Positions 1 to 8,002 of a stretch of DNA of 30,541 nucleotides are shown in pieces. Made by a program: the position numbers and the translations under genes. Positions within the stretch are counted from its first letter, which is position 1; every line of letters starts with the position of its first letter. Under the pieces are notes generated by a model. That model saw only the letters and a program-made list of their open reading frames with translations. It was not told the DNA's origin and ran no database searches. The DNA comes from Cellvibrionales bacterium UBA1854 (lineage in GTDB: Bacteria > Pseudomonadota > Gammaproteobacteria > Pseudomonadales > Porticoccaceae), in contig DDII01000038.1 of NCBI GenBank assembly GCA_002338445.1, forward strand, positions 1-30,541, read 5' to 3'.

Positions 1-421
1 ATTTCACGAAATGATTTGGACAGACATGTTCCGAAGAAATAGTCTCATAGCAGCAGAACTGTCTTCTGCTGCAGGTCCCGGCGGCTGGTTTTATCGGTTT
101 GATTACTCCGCAAACTTACCCAAGTATCGAAAGCTCGGGGCTACCCATTCATGTGAGATGGCCTTTACCTTTAACCTTTTCGCCAACAAGGATGCCAGGG
201 GACATATCTTCCATGACAGAGATAACCCACAAGTGAGGCGTTTAGCCACTATCTGGTCCGATACCATAATTGGGTTTGCGAGAACAGGCCAACCGAATGG
301 CTTTGGTTTACCGCACTGGCCAAGATACCGATCCTCAGACAGAGAGTGTCTTATATTTGATGCGAGGCCTCGAATAGAGGCCGACCCTGATGAAATTCAC
401 CGAGGACTTTGGGATTCTTAG
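1..421 (+). CDS. Type-B carboxylesterase, C-terminal part (cut by window edge)
   Basis: The reading frame is open through the left edge and ends at TAG 419-421, so only about the last 139 residues are present. The segment resembles the C-terminus of the carboxylesterase/para-nitrobenzyl esterase family (alpha/beta hydrolase): a YRFDY strand, then LGATHSCEMAFTF, which matches the family block holding the catalytic His (usually G-A-x-H-x-x-E), then W..TIIGFARTGQPNG and LPHWPRY near the end. The putative catalytic His is in GATHS (codon at 146-148). The nucleophile Ser and acidic residue would lie upstream and cannot be checked. The family hydrolyses carboxylic esters; substrate unknown. It converges on the DUF3604 gene, with 54 bp between stop codons and no clear terminator. 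Confidence 0.85.
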   Translation, partial: FHEMIWTDMFRRNSLIAAELSSAAGPGGWFYRFDYSANLPKYRKLGATHSCEMAFTFNLFANKDARGHIFHDRDNPQVRRLATIWSDTIIGFARTGQPNGFGLPHWPRYRSSDRECLIFDARPRIEADPDEIHRGLWDS

Positions 422-475
422 CTGATACCGATTCACTAAGGATTATACAAACTCATTTTTATTAAATTTCGTAAT

Positions 476-2392
476 TTATTTTGGCTCATACCATATTGGT
501 GAGGAGTAAGCGCGCTCTTGAATGACTCTTGGTGGAGGGTCCATCTTCCCTCCCCATGGATCATAATTTGGACTTTTTACAGTTGTTTCATAAATCTTTG
601 CGTCGTATGTATTCCACCGAGGTGTAGGTATCTGAAGTACCCTAGCGTAATAGAATGCAGACTCATCAGGATGAAAATCTGGATCTCTCCAAGCTATTTC
701 CAAAGTAGGACTCCCGACGGTATTTCGGTAATTAGCAGCAGATATGTTCACTGTGGATTTTATAGGAGGAAGCTTACCATTCTCCTTGAGAGTTCGTTTT
801 CCCGACCAAACTACATCATAGACTTTTTCGTGAAGAGTGCCCTGTTGATCTCTCCAACCCTTGATAACCTGAAGTCGGTCAAGATTCGCGCCGTCTGGCT
901 CCCGCATTGCAGCGATAAGGAAGTGTGGAACCGCCTGTTGCTGATCCATCACTAGATCTCCCCCCATTGGCACTCCTTTTTTGTAACCTATCTTTGCGAT
1001 ATTTGGACTTGAAGCATCATGATTATTAAAATCCCAGCCACCGAAAAATCTCAGAATAATTCTTGGTCCGGTTGTGGCGTAGACTTCTCGACGCTTCATT
1101 GCAGAGAAAATAGCTTCTCGGGTATTTTCGGTTGCCCATATTGCGGCATAACCTGATGCAGAAAAAATAGATGATCTAGCAGCTCGAAACGGATTAGGTT
1201 GGTCCGTAGCCATTTTGCCCCAGAAGTTTTTCTCATTTGCTGTCGCTAGCCCGGTATGTGAGTCTGTAGACCCAATTACCCCGAATTTAAAGGGATTGAC
1301 GGCTACGTCTACTCGCTGATTAAGTCCTGTTTTTAACGCCCCTCTCACAAATGATCGTTCAGCAATTTTTTCTTCAGAAATACTTGACGAGTCTTTGTAA
1401 CGATAACTTGATACCACGTCCCACCATGCGTCTTCAAAACTCGCAAATTCGTCATCTGGCGACACCAACGGGTGAGTCTCGCTGTCACCTTTGATCTGCG
1501 TCACCTCGACGATTGGCTCTAAAGAAGAGCGGGTGAGAGCATAGCCCTTTGTAAGGGGGTATCCGTTGAAGGTTTTTGAAGCAAACATCTTTCCGCCGCT
1601 TAGGTTGCTGTTATGAGGGATAGAAATTACACCGCTCCCAGTAGTCTCAATATACCTCTCGAGAAACGACCATAGGTCCTCAGGGTTGTCACTATCATTT
1701 GATGAAAACGGAATAATTTTTTTGGTGTGCTCAGGTCCACCAGCAAATAGAACATTACGATGTAGGCCCCCGCTGCTATATTCGTATCCGGAAAATGTGG
1801 TAAAACTTCCTGGATCGTTATATTTTTCAGCGATATCAACTACACTGTTCCATACTTGTTGTTTAAACTTTTTATCGATCATAAAGCCTGATGCTTTCAT
1901 TGCCTTCCCGTAACTTAGGGCCTCTGCGCCAGCTCTGAAATCTTGCTCCGTCTCGGAAGCAAGCACTTCGTCTGCAAGGGGAAGCTTTTTCAGCTTCTCG
2001 AAAACAGTTCTTGCTGATTCGGTTTTCAGCAGGCTGGGATCTCCCGCTGCTAGTCGGGGAAAGACTCCCATATTTTCGGCATGGTCAGACACCATCAAAA
2101 AATCAAGGGGGGTTACCAGCTGCGCTGCGAGGCCATTGCTTATGATCTGTTCTCCCCTGGCAAATCGATAAGCCTCGTCCGGCGTGGTTCTTGACCCTAA
2201 GGGATATGCATCTGCAGAGAGGTGAGTATGTACATGGGTATCCCCCCACAATAGCCTACTTGGGTAGTTTGGGTTTTCTGGGGACGGTGAGATCTCAGCG
2301 TTTATTTGTGCTGAGAGGCAGAGCACCGCGCTGCCCACTATTATTCGTACTGAGGACTTCTTTAAACTATGTTCGTCACGCTCAGCTCTCAT
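476..2392 (-). CDS. Exported DUF3604 family protein
   Basis: A 638-residue protein with an N-terminal export signal: basic stretch (KKSS around 11-14), hydrophobic core IIVGSAVLCLSAQ and a plausible signal-peptidase I site after INA near residue 32. The Cys in the core does not fit a lipobox. The mature part is a DUF3604 protein: LLWGDTHVHTHLSAD (47-61) and VSDHAENMG (101-109) look like metal-binding PHP-type motifs, followed by IPHNSNLSGG and GVIGSTDSHTGL. The function of DUF3604 is not established; a PHP-like metal-dependent hydrolase is an inference from the His/Asp motifs. It is last in a minus-strand operon, 20 bp after the ADP-ribosylglycohydrolase-family gene. No convincing ribosome-binding site precedes the ATG, so translation may rely on read-through from upstream. 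Confidence 0.88.
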   Translation of the reverse strand: MRAERDEHSLKKSSVRIIVGSAVLCLSAQINAEISPSPENPNYPSRLLWGDTHVHTHLSADAYPLGSRTTPDEAYRFARGEQIISNGLAAQLVTPLDFLMVSDHAENMGVFPRLAAGDPSLLKTESARTVFEKLKKLPLADEVLASETEQDFRAGAEALSYGKAMKASGFMIDKKFKQQVWNSVVDIAEKYNDPGSFTTFSGYEYSSGGLHRNVLFAGGPEHTKKIIPFSSNDSDNPEDLWSFLERYIETTGSGVISIPHNSNLSGGKMFASKTFNGYPLTKGYALTRSSLEPIVEVTQIKGDSETHPLVSPDDEFASFEDAWWDVVSSYRYKDSSSISEEKIAERSFVRGALKTGLNQRVDVAVNPFKFGVIGSTDSHTGLATANEKNFWGKMATDQPNPFRAARSSIFSASGYAAIWATENTREAIFSAMKRREVYATTGPRIILRFFGGWDFNNHDASSPNIAKIGYKKGVPMGGDLVMDQQQAVPHFLIAAMREPDGANLDRLQVIKGWRDQQGTLHEKVYDVVWSGKRTLKENGKLPPIKSTVNISAANYRNTVGSPTLEIAWRDPDFHPDESAFYYARVLQIPTPRWNTYDAKIYETTVKSPNYDPWGGKMDPPPRVIQERAYSSPIWYEPK

Positions 2393-2412
2393 TTCGATGA
2401 TCTAGGTTCCAC

Positions 2413-3795
2413 TTAAATTGAAGCCGATATCTTATTTTTCACCTCTTGCGTCCTTCTTGCAAGCTCCGTCATTGTGATTTCTTGGAATCCGATCACGCTG
2501 GGTTTAATAGTATCATTGAGTGGTGAAACAAGGCTGGAATCAAGTTTCGAATAACCTTTTATGGCGCCTAAAATGGAGCCACATGTGGCTCCATTACAAT
2601 CTGTATCCCATCCACCCTCAACTGATAGGCACACAGATTTATGGAAATTTCCATCTCCGTAAATCATAGCTCCTATAACAACTAGCGCGTTGTTAACAGT
2701 GTGGACACCGCTAAGTTCACCAAAATTCGCCTCAACCCAGTCCATGTACATGTGAAAATCGTCAAGAATACTCGTTGTATCCAATGCGGACCTTGACGCC
2801 TCAGCGAGCTTACTATTTTTGGGGATCTCCGACAGTCCGATCTTTATAAGTTCCCGTGGATTGGATTCCACAAAGGCTGCCGCTATAATGGCCGCAAACA
2901 TCATTTCACCGTAAATGCCATTTGCTCGGTGGGTCCAGCATGCATCTCGATACGCGAACTCGGCAGCAAGCTCTGGATTTCCTGCACATGCGTAACCCCA
3001 ACCATCCGCCCTAATTTGAGCCCCAATCCACTCCCTGTAAGGATTACGGTAAGAACTGGTGTACTCTGGTGTTACCCAGTTTGACTTGGCTCTGCGAGGG
3101 ACAGCATTATTATAGTTTAATATTGCTTGGGTCTCTGCGGTGCAAATTACATTGTAGGGAAGGCTCTGATTCCAAGTGTGCGCGACGTGACGCCATGTAA
3201 AGTGAGGTCCATACTCCTCCAATATCTTTAGCGCGATAAGCGTGTAGTGGATGTCGTCATCGGGCTCCATATATGCGATGTTCTCTCGATGGGATTTGGG
3301 GCAGTGGATTGTGAGTTGGTCGCCAACATCTTTTCCGCTGAAGTAATGATCCAGAGGCCAGTGGTTTCGATTTTCAAGATATGACCTAATTATATTGCGA
3401 CCGACTATCCCGTCTTTCCCACTTATACCCATACCCTCCACGGGCTTACCTAAAGCGCAGCCAGCAGCCCTACCCGTCCAAGCCCCATGTAATTTATCAA
3501 ACAACTCCTCTTGACCCAGAGCTGTAAGTTTCCTGGGACCTTCTGGTCTTTTTTTTTGAATCTCTGAAAGGATATTGGGTTGGTCATAGCGGAAGTTAGA
3601 GGAGACCTCGAGCTTACTCAAAGAATCATATATCTCCTCTAACTCGTAAAAGTTCATATCATTTTTGTCTTTATCTCTTGCAAGTTCAGCCACTTGATCG
3701 TTTAAATTTTTCGGCACAACTACACCCTCATACCTTAGCTGGGTGAGTTCGGATTTGACGAGTTCTAAAGGGGTATCCCATCCAGCGAAGGTCAT
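2413..3795 (-). CDS. ADP-ribosylglycohydrolase (ARH/DraG) family protein
   Basis: A 460-residue protein. Residues about 100-440 carry the ARH/DraG all-alpha fold signatures: GAWTGRAAGCALGKPVEG (104-121), the acidic cluster EPDDDIHYTL with D179-D181 expected to bind Mg, and GGWDTDCNGATCGS (394-407) with D397 and D399 completing the binuclear site. The first ~95 residues are an extra, mostly helical and charged N-terminal part. Characterised relatives hydrolyse N- or O-glycosidic bonds of ADP-ribose, but many bacterial members in catabolic loci have unknown substrates. Here the neighbours are metabolic and no toxin or nitrogenase gene is present, so glycoside cleavage of a small molecule is my inference. 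The start is supported by AGGAG six bases before ATG. Two striking inverted repeats lie inside the gene (2572-2595 and 3594-3644). Confidence 0.88.
   Translation of the reverse strand: MTFAGWDTPLELVKSELTQLRYEGVVVPKNLNDQVAELARDKDKNDMNFYELEEIYDSLSKLEVSSNFRYDQPNILSEIQKKRPEGPRKLTALGQEELFDKLHGAWTGRAAGCALGKPVEGMGISGKDGIVGRNIIRSYLENRNHWPLDHYFSGKDVGDQLTIHCPKSHRENIAYMEPDDDIHYTLIALKILEEYGPHFTWRHVAHTWNQSLPYNVICTAETQAILNYNNAVPRRAKSNWVTPEYTSSYRNPYREWIGAQIRADGWGYACAGNPELAAEFAYRDACWTHRANGIYGEMMFAAIIAAAFVESNPRELIKIGLSEIPKNSKLAEASRSALDTTSILDDFHMYMDWVEANFGELSGVHTVNNALVVIGAMIYGDGNFHKSVCLSVEGGWDTDCNGATCGSILGAIKGYSKLDSSLVSPLNDTIKPSVIGFQEITMTELARRTQEVKNKISASI
2572..2595. repeat. 24-bp perfect palindrome in the ADP-ribosylglycohydrolase gene
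   Basis: AATGGAGCCACA (2572-2583) is followed without spacer by its exact reverse complement (2584-2595). It is exactly in frame with codons 401-408 (N-G-A-T-C-G-S-I), part of the conserved metal-site region. It could extrude as a cruciform or fold in mRNA with a small loop. Confidence 0.9.
3594..3644. repeat. 12-bp inverted repeat with 27-bp spacer
   Basis: AGTTAGAGGAGA (3594-3605) and TCTCCTCTAACT (3633-3644) are exact inverted repeats in the N-terminal coding region of the ADP-ribosylglycohydrolase-family gene (about codons 51-68). On the + strand the left arm contains AGGAG; on the gene strand the same sequence lies in the arm nearer the start codon. Confidence 0.85.
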
Positions 3796-3847
3796 TATTT
3801 ACTCCTTATTTTGGTAATTTTATTAGTGGAATATTTCACTCTGCGGT

Positions 3848-4705
3848 TTAGTCTACCGTTATCGATTGAAAGTTCGGCGCTCTCTTCTCAACGAAAGATG
3901 ACACGCCCTCTTTGAAATCTTCTCGTTTAAGACTTTCATCCATCCACAGTTTCGTTTCTTCCATGGACACTCCAAGCTCCTGATTTAGATGTCGGTAGAC
4001 CTGTTTTTTCATCATCATAATAGATATCGGAGCTGAGGTTTTGGCAATTTCGTTTAGGTATTGTTTCGCTTCAATAGCAGATCTGCCGGTTTCGCAAAGA
4101 CGATTAGCATATCCAATTCGAGAGGCCTCTACTGCATCCAGTTGTTTCGAAGTCCAGAGCAGGTCTAATGCATTAGAGGGCCCCACAAGTCGCGGGAGCA
4201 TCCAACTAGTTCCATGCTCAGCGATTAGTCCTCGCGGCCCAAAAGAGGTTATAAATTTAGCGGTCCGGTCTACGAATCGGAGATCACAGAAGGTCGCGTA
4301 ACTGAATCCAAGCCCTGCAGTGGCGCCGTTCACGGCAGCTATCAACGGTTTTCGCAAACCGAGAAAGTAGGCCGGAGAAGATAAAAAATTTGGATCATTG
4401 TCTGGATTGCCGGGATCTACTAAAAGTTTTTCGTACGATTTCCGGATCGATGCTCCAGCCTTGCTCATCTCAGTCAATGAGCCCATATCGACGCCGGAGC
4501 AGAATCCTCTGCCTGCACCGGTGAGGATTGTTCCTACAATTTTCCCATTTCGCTCTGAACAATCAAGTGCATGGCGAATTTCCGCCTGTGTTAGGTCGGT
4601 CAAAGCGTTTAACTTGCTGGGTCGGTTGATCGTAATGGTTGCTACAGGTCCATCGATTTCGTAAATAATTTCATCATATGCCAGAGGTCCAGTTTTTGAT
4701 GTCAT
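3848..4705 (-). CDS. Enoyl-CoA hydratase/isomerase (crotonase) family protein
   Basis: A 285-residue crotonase-fold protein. ITINRPSKLNALT (24-36) and the oxyanion-hole block AGRGFCSGVDMGSL (64-76) are clear, as is AAVNGATAGLG (123-133). The two glutamates of classical enoyl-CoA hydratase are not in their usual places: the first site reads GLGFSYATFC, and the second region reads FGPRGLIAEHG with a Glu at 163 shifted in position. This RGLIAEHG variant is one I recognise from other annotated crotonases, but its reaction is uncertain; hydratase, isomerase and hydrolase are all possible. Its ATG overlaps the stop of the dehydrogenase gene in an ATGA (4702-4705), so the two are almost surely co-translated. 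A GGAG lies nine bases before the start. Confidence 0.88.
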   Translation of the reverse strand: MTSKTGPLAYDEIIYEIDGPVATITINRPSKLNALTDLTQAEIRHALDCSERNGKIVGTILTGAGRGFCSGVDMGSLTEMSKAGASIRKSYEKLLVDPGNPDNDPNFLSSPAYFLGLRKPLIAAVNGATAGLGFSYATFCDLRFVDRTAKFITSFGPRGLIAEHGTSWMLPRLVGPSNALDLLWTSKQLDAVEASRIGYANRLCETGRSAIEAKQYLNEIAKTSAPISIMMMKKQVYRHLNQELGVSMEETKLWMDESLKREDFKEGVSSFVEKRAPNFQSITVD

Positions 4706-5898
4706 TTGTGTAATCTCCGATACGCCTTGTCACCTTTTTTTTTGCAGATGTCGAGACCAAAATTGTGGGCGTCTAAAATTGCTTTCCGAAGCGATTCGTG
4801 TGTTACAGGCATCAGCATATTGTGGGCGATCGGTTTATCCAGTGTGGCCTCGATAAGAAGATTGAGAATGTCTTGTTCTTTTGTCGAGAGTAAAATTTGT
4901 CCCAGATGGATTGGTAAACCAACTTGCGCAAAGAAGCTGGCTACTTTCTCTAGGTCTTTCGATCTCTCCATACATAGTTGGGCCATGAGTCCCATCGCCA
5001 CCATTTCCCCGTGCATAAAGTTTTGATGAACTATTTGTATTTCCGGATAGGAATTACCGACAGCATGGGCTAGCGCGAGCCCACTATTTTCGAAACCTAA
5101 CCCACTGAGTAGTGTATTTGCCTCGATAATATGTTCAACTGCTTCATCATTACGGCGCCCCCTTACAGCAATTGCAGCAGTCTCTCCATACTTGTACAAA
5201 GTTTGTGCGCACATTTCGCTAATTGCACAAGATGCGAGCGCAGGGCGCCCCCCAGAAGCCGTTATAGTTTTGGGATTTGTAAGGCAAATACGAGCCTCAT
5301 ACCAAGTAGCCATAGCGTCCCCCATTCCAGACACGAGGTACCTCTCTCCCGCGTCAACTATAACATCAGTATCTACAATGACCATTGCGGGGTGCTGTGG
5401 ATAAAATTCGATATTTTCTAGGACACCTTTTTCAGAGTAAATAGCAGATAGTGCCGAGCACGGAGCGTCCGTTGAGGCTATAGTAGGAATTATAACGGCC
5501 GGAATATTTAACCGAAATGCAATTGCTCTGCCCGCATCAATTAGCTTTCCACCGCCGGTGGCAATAAGACAGCTGATGTCTTGTCCAAGCATTGCATCTA
5601 CTTGTGAGTTGATCTCACTGAGTGAGCATTCTCCCCCGAAAATGAGCGGGATTGCAGTTATGCCCGAATTGTCAAGGCTGGAAGAGATTTCCGTTCCTAA
5701 AACCTTGTGCCCGCGGATTGATGCCATCAATCCTGCCCTTGTTATGTCTAGTAGAGAGAGATAGTGCCCGACATGATTAATTACTCTTGGGCCCTGTATA
5801 TATCGTTGCCCTGCAGCAAATATTCGCGGGGATGTTTCCCCTTTTTGGACATAAAATTGTCGTGGGAGGTATGGCTTTCCTTTCATTTTTAGATCCAT
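4702..5898 (-). CDS. Glycerol dehydrogenase-like NAD-dependent alcohol dehydrogenase
   Basis: A 398-residue group III metal-dependent alcohol dehydrogenase. TGGGKLIDAGRAIA (114-127) is the NAD-binding Gly-rich turn; IPTIASTDAPCSALSAIY (137-154) and SGMGDAMATWYEA (190-202) match glycerol dehydrogenase (GldA). Metal ligands can be placed at D194, H278 (LAHAVGNS) and H296 (FMHGEM). Their spacing of 84 and 18 is close to the 83 and 18 recalled for the Bacillus enzyme. GldA oxidises glycerol to dihydroxyacetone with NAD; another vicinal diol or hydroxy compound is possible here because the neighbours are acyl-CoA enzymes. It is the first gene of the minus-strand operon running to 476. No good ribosome-binding site is seen; an alternative ATG lies four codons in. 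Confidence 0.88.
   Translation of the reverse strand: MDLKMKGKPYLPRQFYVQKGETSPRIFAAGQRYIQGPRVINHVGHYLSLLDITRAGLMASIRGHKVLGTEISSSLDNSGITAIPLIFGGECSLSEINSQVDAMLGQDISCLIATGGGKLIDAGRAIAFRLNIPAVIIPTIASTDAPCSALSAIYSEKGVLENIEFYPQHPAMVIVDTDVIVDAGERYLVSGMGDAMATWYEARICLTNPKTITASGGRPALASCAISEMCAQTLYKYGETAAIAVRGRRNDEAVEHIIEANTLLSGLGFENSGLALAHAVGNSYPEIQIVHQNFMHGEMVAMGLMAQLCMERSKDLEKVASFFAQVGLPIHLGQILLSTKEQDILNLLIEATLDKPIAHNMLMPVTHESLRKAILDAHNFGLDICKKKGDKAYRRLHK
5715..5733. repeat. 9-bp near-palindrome in the dehydrogenase gene
   Basis: GGATTGATG (5715-5723), one C, then CATCAATCC (5725-5733). It lies in coding sequence. A 9-bp dyad of this kind is expected about once by chance in a window this size, so it is recorded without a proposed function. 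Confidence 0.6.
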
Positions 5899-5923
5899 TT
5901 AAAATCGGTTTGTCATGGGGGCT

Positions 5924-5976
5924 TTTTGCAAAATTGGAGTTAGATCAATTTAGTTTTAGTGTTACTATTTGCAAAT
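5924..5976. promoter_or_regulatory. Two TTTGCAAA palindromes in a divergent promoter region
   Basis: The 122-bp AT-rich space between the divergent dehydrogenase operon and the acyl-CoA synthetase contains TTTTGCAAAA at 5924-5933 and ATTTGCAAAT at 5967-5976, both perfect palindromes sharing the core TTTGCAAA. Their centres are 43 bp apart, close to four helical turns, which would place both on the same DNA face. Paired dyads between divergent genes are typical of operators. No regulator gene is encoded in the window, and I could not place convincing -35/-10 boxes. Confidence 0.4.
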
Positions 5977-6020
5977 CTTAAAATAAATCCTTTACTACAA
6001 CGTGCCGATTAAAAACTAAC

Positions 6021-7724
6021 ATGACTCGACTGGAAGCAATAGAGAAATTATGTGCACCAGGTCAGCCATTTGAACTCAAGTTCACCCAAATACGAGGTCA
6101 ACGCTGCAAGGTTTTTTCTCATGCGCCCGAGACTCTTCGCGATCTCTATGAGGAAACTCGGAGCGACTTAGAATATCTTGTTTTTGAAGGCGAGCGGATG
6201 ACTTTCGAGGAGGTGTATCTGCATGCGAGCGCCCTCGGGAGAGCAATGATCAGTGACTTTGGAGTTGTTCAAGGTGATCGGGTTGCGATTGCAATGAGAA
6301 ATTATCCAGAGTGGGTTGTAGCATTTTTTGCTGTAACCGCGATTGGAGCCATAGCAGTTTCTATGAATGCGCATTGGAGTCCGCGAGAGCTTTTTTATGG
6401 ATTAGCAGATTGTAGGCCTAAGTTGATCTTTGTTGATCAAGAGCGTTTAGATGATTTGTCAGCTGATTCGCCGTTGCTGTCTGGCACAGAGATCATTAGA
6501 GTACGAGCTGAGGAAAATATAAACATTCGTTCTGAAGAATACACATCCATAGTGAGTAATCACTATGGATGTGGCATGCCCTTCGTCAACATTAATGCAG
6601 ACGACGACGCCACTCTTATTTATACATCTGGGTCAACTGGAAGACCCAAGGGTGCAGTATCAACTAATCGAAGCATTGTCAGTGCGCTACTTTCATGGGA
6701 GCTTGACGCAGAATTACGCTCTTTTCTAGGACAATATGAACAACCCAAACCTTCTTACCAAGAATCCTTTTTGTTGTCGGTACCCCTGTTTCATGTGTCA
6801 GGCTCCCATGTAGGCATGCTTGCTAGTCTCCGATCCCAAAGAAGACTCATTTTAATGTACAAATGGGACGCAGAGACTGGAATGGACTTGATAGAGCGAG
6901 AGCGTGTGACTGTCTTCACCGCGGCACCAGCAATTACAGGTGACCTCATTCAAGCCGCATCTAAACAAAATCGAGACTTATCGGGTCTACTAATTGTTGG
7001 GGGAGGAGGAGCTCCGAGGGCACCAGCGCAGGTCCATGAAATTGGAGAACTTGCTGAAAATGTTGTTCCCTCAACCGGTTGGGGGATGACGGAGACTAAC
7101 GCCATTGGCACTGGTATCTTAGGGAAAACATATCTTGATCATCCCTCAAGTAGTGGACAATGTGCCGCGGTTCTTGAGCTTAGAGTGGTAGATGCGGAGG
7201 GTGATATTTTAGGTCCTAATTTAAGGGGAGAACTCCAAGTCCGGGGCACGTCAATGTTTAGATGCTACTGGAACCGCCCGGAGGAGACTATTATGGCTTT
7301 TGACGAGGACTGGTTCAAAACCGGAGATATAGCATACATTGATCGGGAAGGATTTGTATATATTGTTGATCGAGCTAAGGACATTATTATCAGGGGTGGA
7401 GAGAATATTGCCTGCGTTGCCGTAGAGGATGCTCTGTTAGCACATACCGATGTAGTGGAGGCTTGTGTTTATGGGTTACCAGATGATCGTTTGGGTGAGA
7501 CTGTTGGTGCGACTCTACTTGTGAAGCGCAAAATCGACGCTGAAGCATTGGAGAGGTTTCTAACCAATAGATTGGCAAAGTTCGAAATTCCCAGTCTAGT
7601 GCGACAGCAAACTACTCCGCTACCAAGAGGTGCATCGGGAAAAATTTTGAAACGATTGCTTAGATTAGAGGCAAGTAAAGAGCTACGGTCCGAGGTTGTT
7701 AGTACATCCGAGGGAAACACTTAG
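6021..7724 (+). CDS. AMP-dependent acyl-CoA synthetase (ligase 1)
   Basis: A 567-residue class I adenylate-forming enzyme that would activate a carboxylic acid to its acyl-CoA through an acyl-AMP. Motifs in order: phosphate loop TLIYTSGSTGRPKGAV (198-213), STGWGMTETNAIG with the Thr-Glu of motif A5, FKTGDIAYIDREGFVYIVDRAKDIIIRGGENI (core/hinge region), and the catalytic lysine in PRGASGKILK (about K541). It is similar to the ligase at 11819-13507, sharing IIIRGGENI and PLPRGAS, so the two are probably paralogues. It stands alone on the + strand. No strong ribosome-binding site precedes the ATG. Substrate cannot be read from sequence. A very strong hairpin sits in its coding sequence at 6542-6573, in a linker ahead of the phosphate loop. 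Confidence 0.92.
   Translation: MTRLEAIEKLCAPGQPFELKFTQIRGQRCKVFSHAPETLRDLYEETRSDLEYLVFEGERMTFEEVYLHASALGRAMISDFGVVQGDRVAIAMRNYPEWVVAFFAVTAIGAIAVSMNAHWSPRELFYGLADCRPKLIFVDQERLDDLSADSPLLSGTEIIRVRAEENINIRSEEYTSIVSNHYGCGMPFVNINADDDATLIYTSGSTGRPKGAVSTNRSIVSALLSWELDAELRSFLGQYEQPKPSYQESFLLSVPLFHVSGSHVGMLASLRSQRRLILMYKWDAETGMDLIERERVTVFTAAPAITGDLIQAASKQNRDLSGLLIVGGGGAPRAPAQVHEIGELAENVVPSTGWGMTETNAIGTGILGKTYLDHPSSSGQCAAVLELRVVDAEGDILGPNLRGELQVRGTSMFRCYWNRPEETIMAFDEDWFKTGDIAYIDREGFVYIVDRAKDIIIRGGENIACVAVEDALLAHTDVVEACVYGLPDDRLGETVGATLLVKRKIDAEALERFLTNRLAKFEIPSLVRQQTTPLPRGASGKILKRLLRLEASKELRSEVVSTSEGNT
6542..6573. repeat. 14-bp perfect inverted repeat with GTAA loop
   Basis: The arm 6542-6555 (CACATCCATAGTGA) is the exact reverse complement of 6560-6573, with only GTAA between. 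As RNA this is a 14-bp stem capped by a GNRA-type tetraloop. It lies in frame inside ligase 1 (codons 174-185, residues Y-T-S-I-V-S-N-H-Y-G-C-G) in a variable linker. There is no T-run after it, so it is not a standard intrinsic terminator. Confidence 0.9.
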
Positions 7725-7866
7725 CATTCACGAATAGTGTGTTTTATTACAGTGAACAGTTCGCTTGGTTTACTTATGTCAAGCAAATGTCTTGGCTACA
7801 TCACTTTAAATGTTAATCAGGTATTTCTCACATATTTTTATTCGTCATTGATAGGCTTTTGCTAAG

Positions 7867-7906
7867 ATAAGTGCATGACCAATTAGTGTAGTCAATGCTT
7901 ATTTTT
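7867..7906 (+). terminator. Weak terminator-like stem-loop after ligase 1
   Basis: About 140 bp after the ligase stop, ATAA/TTAT, GCAT/ATGC and GAC/GTC can pair around an 11-nt loop with small bulges, followed by TTTTT at 7902-7906. The stem is short and imperfect. The rest of 7725-8002, between two convergent genes, shows no gene or other recognisable element. Confidence 0.25.
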
Positions 7907-8002
7907 CGCCAAGAATCCCTATTCTTAGACCCTATGTACAAGTCACAATGTTATCCTTTATCTATCGATATCACTTACTTATCTATAAAAAGAGCTATCC
8001 CG

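Noticed and set aside
50..72. 9-bp inverted repeat with 5-nt loop in the esterase fragment
   Set aside because: Near chance expectation and driven by GCA/GCT/TCT codons of an Ala/Ser-rich stretch.
518..955. 145-codon open frame antisense to the DUF3604 gene
   Set aside because: Shadow frame inside a clearly recognisable gene; composition is not protein-like.
4164..4177. 14-bp palindrome TCTAATG/CATTAGA, and a similar one at 2641-2654
   Set aside because: About two exact 14-bp palindromes are expected by chance in 30 kb.
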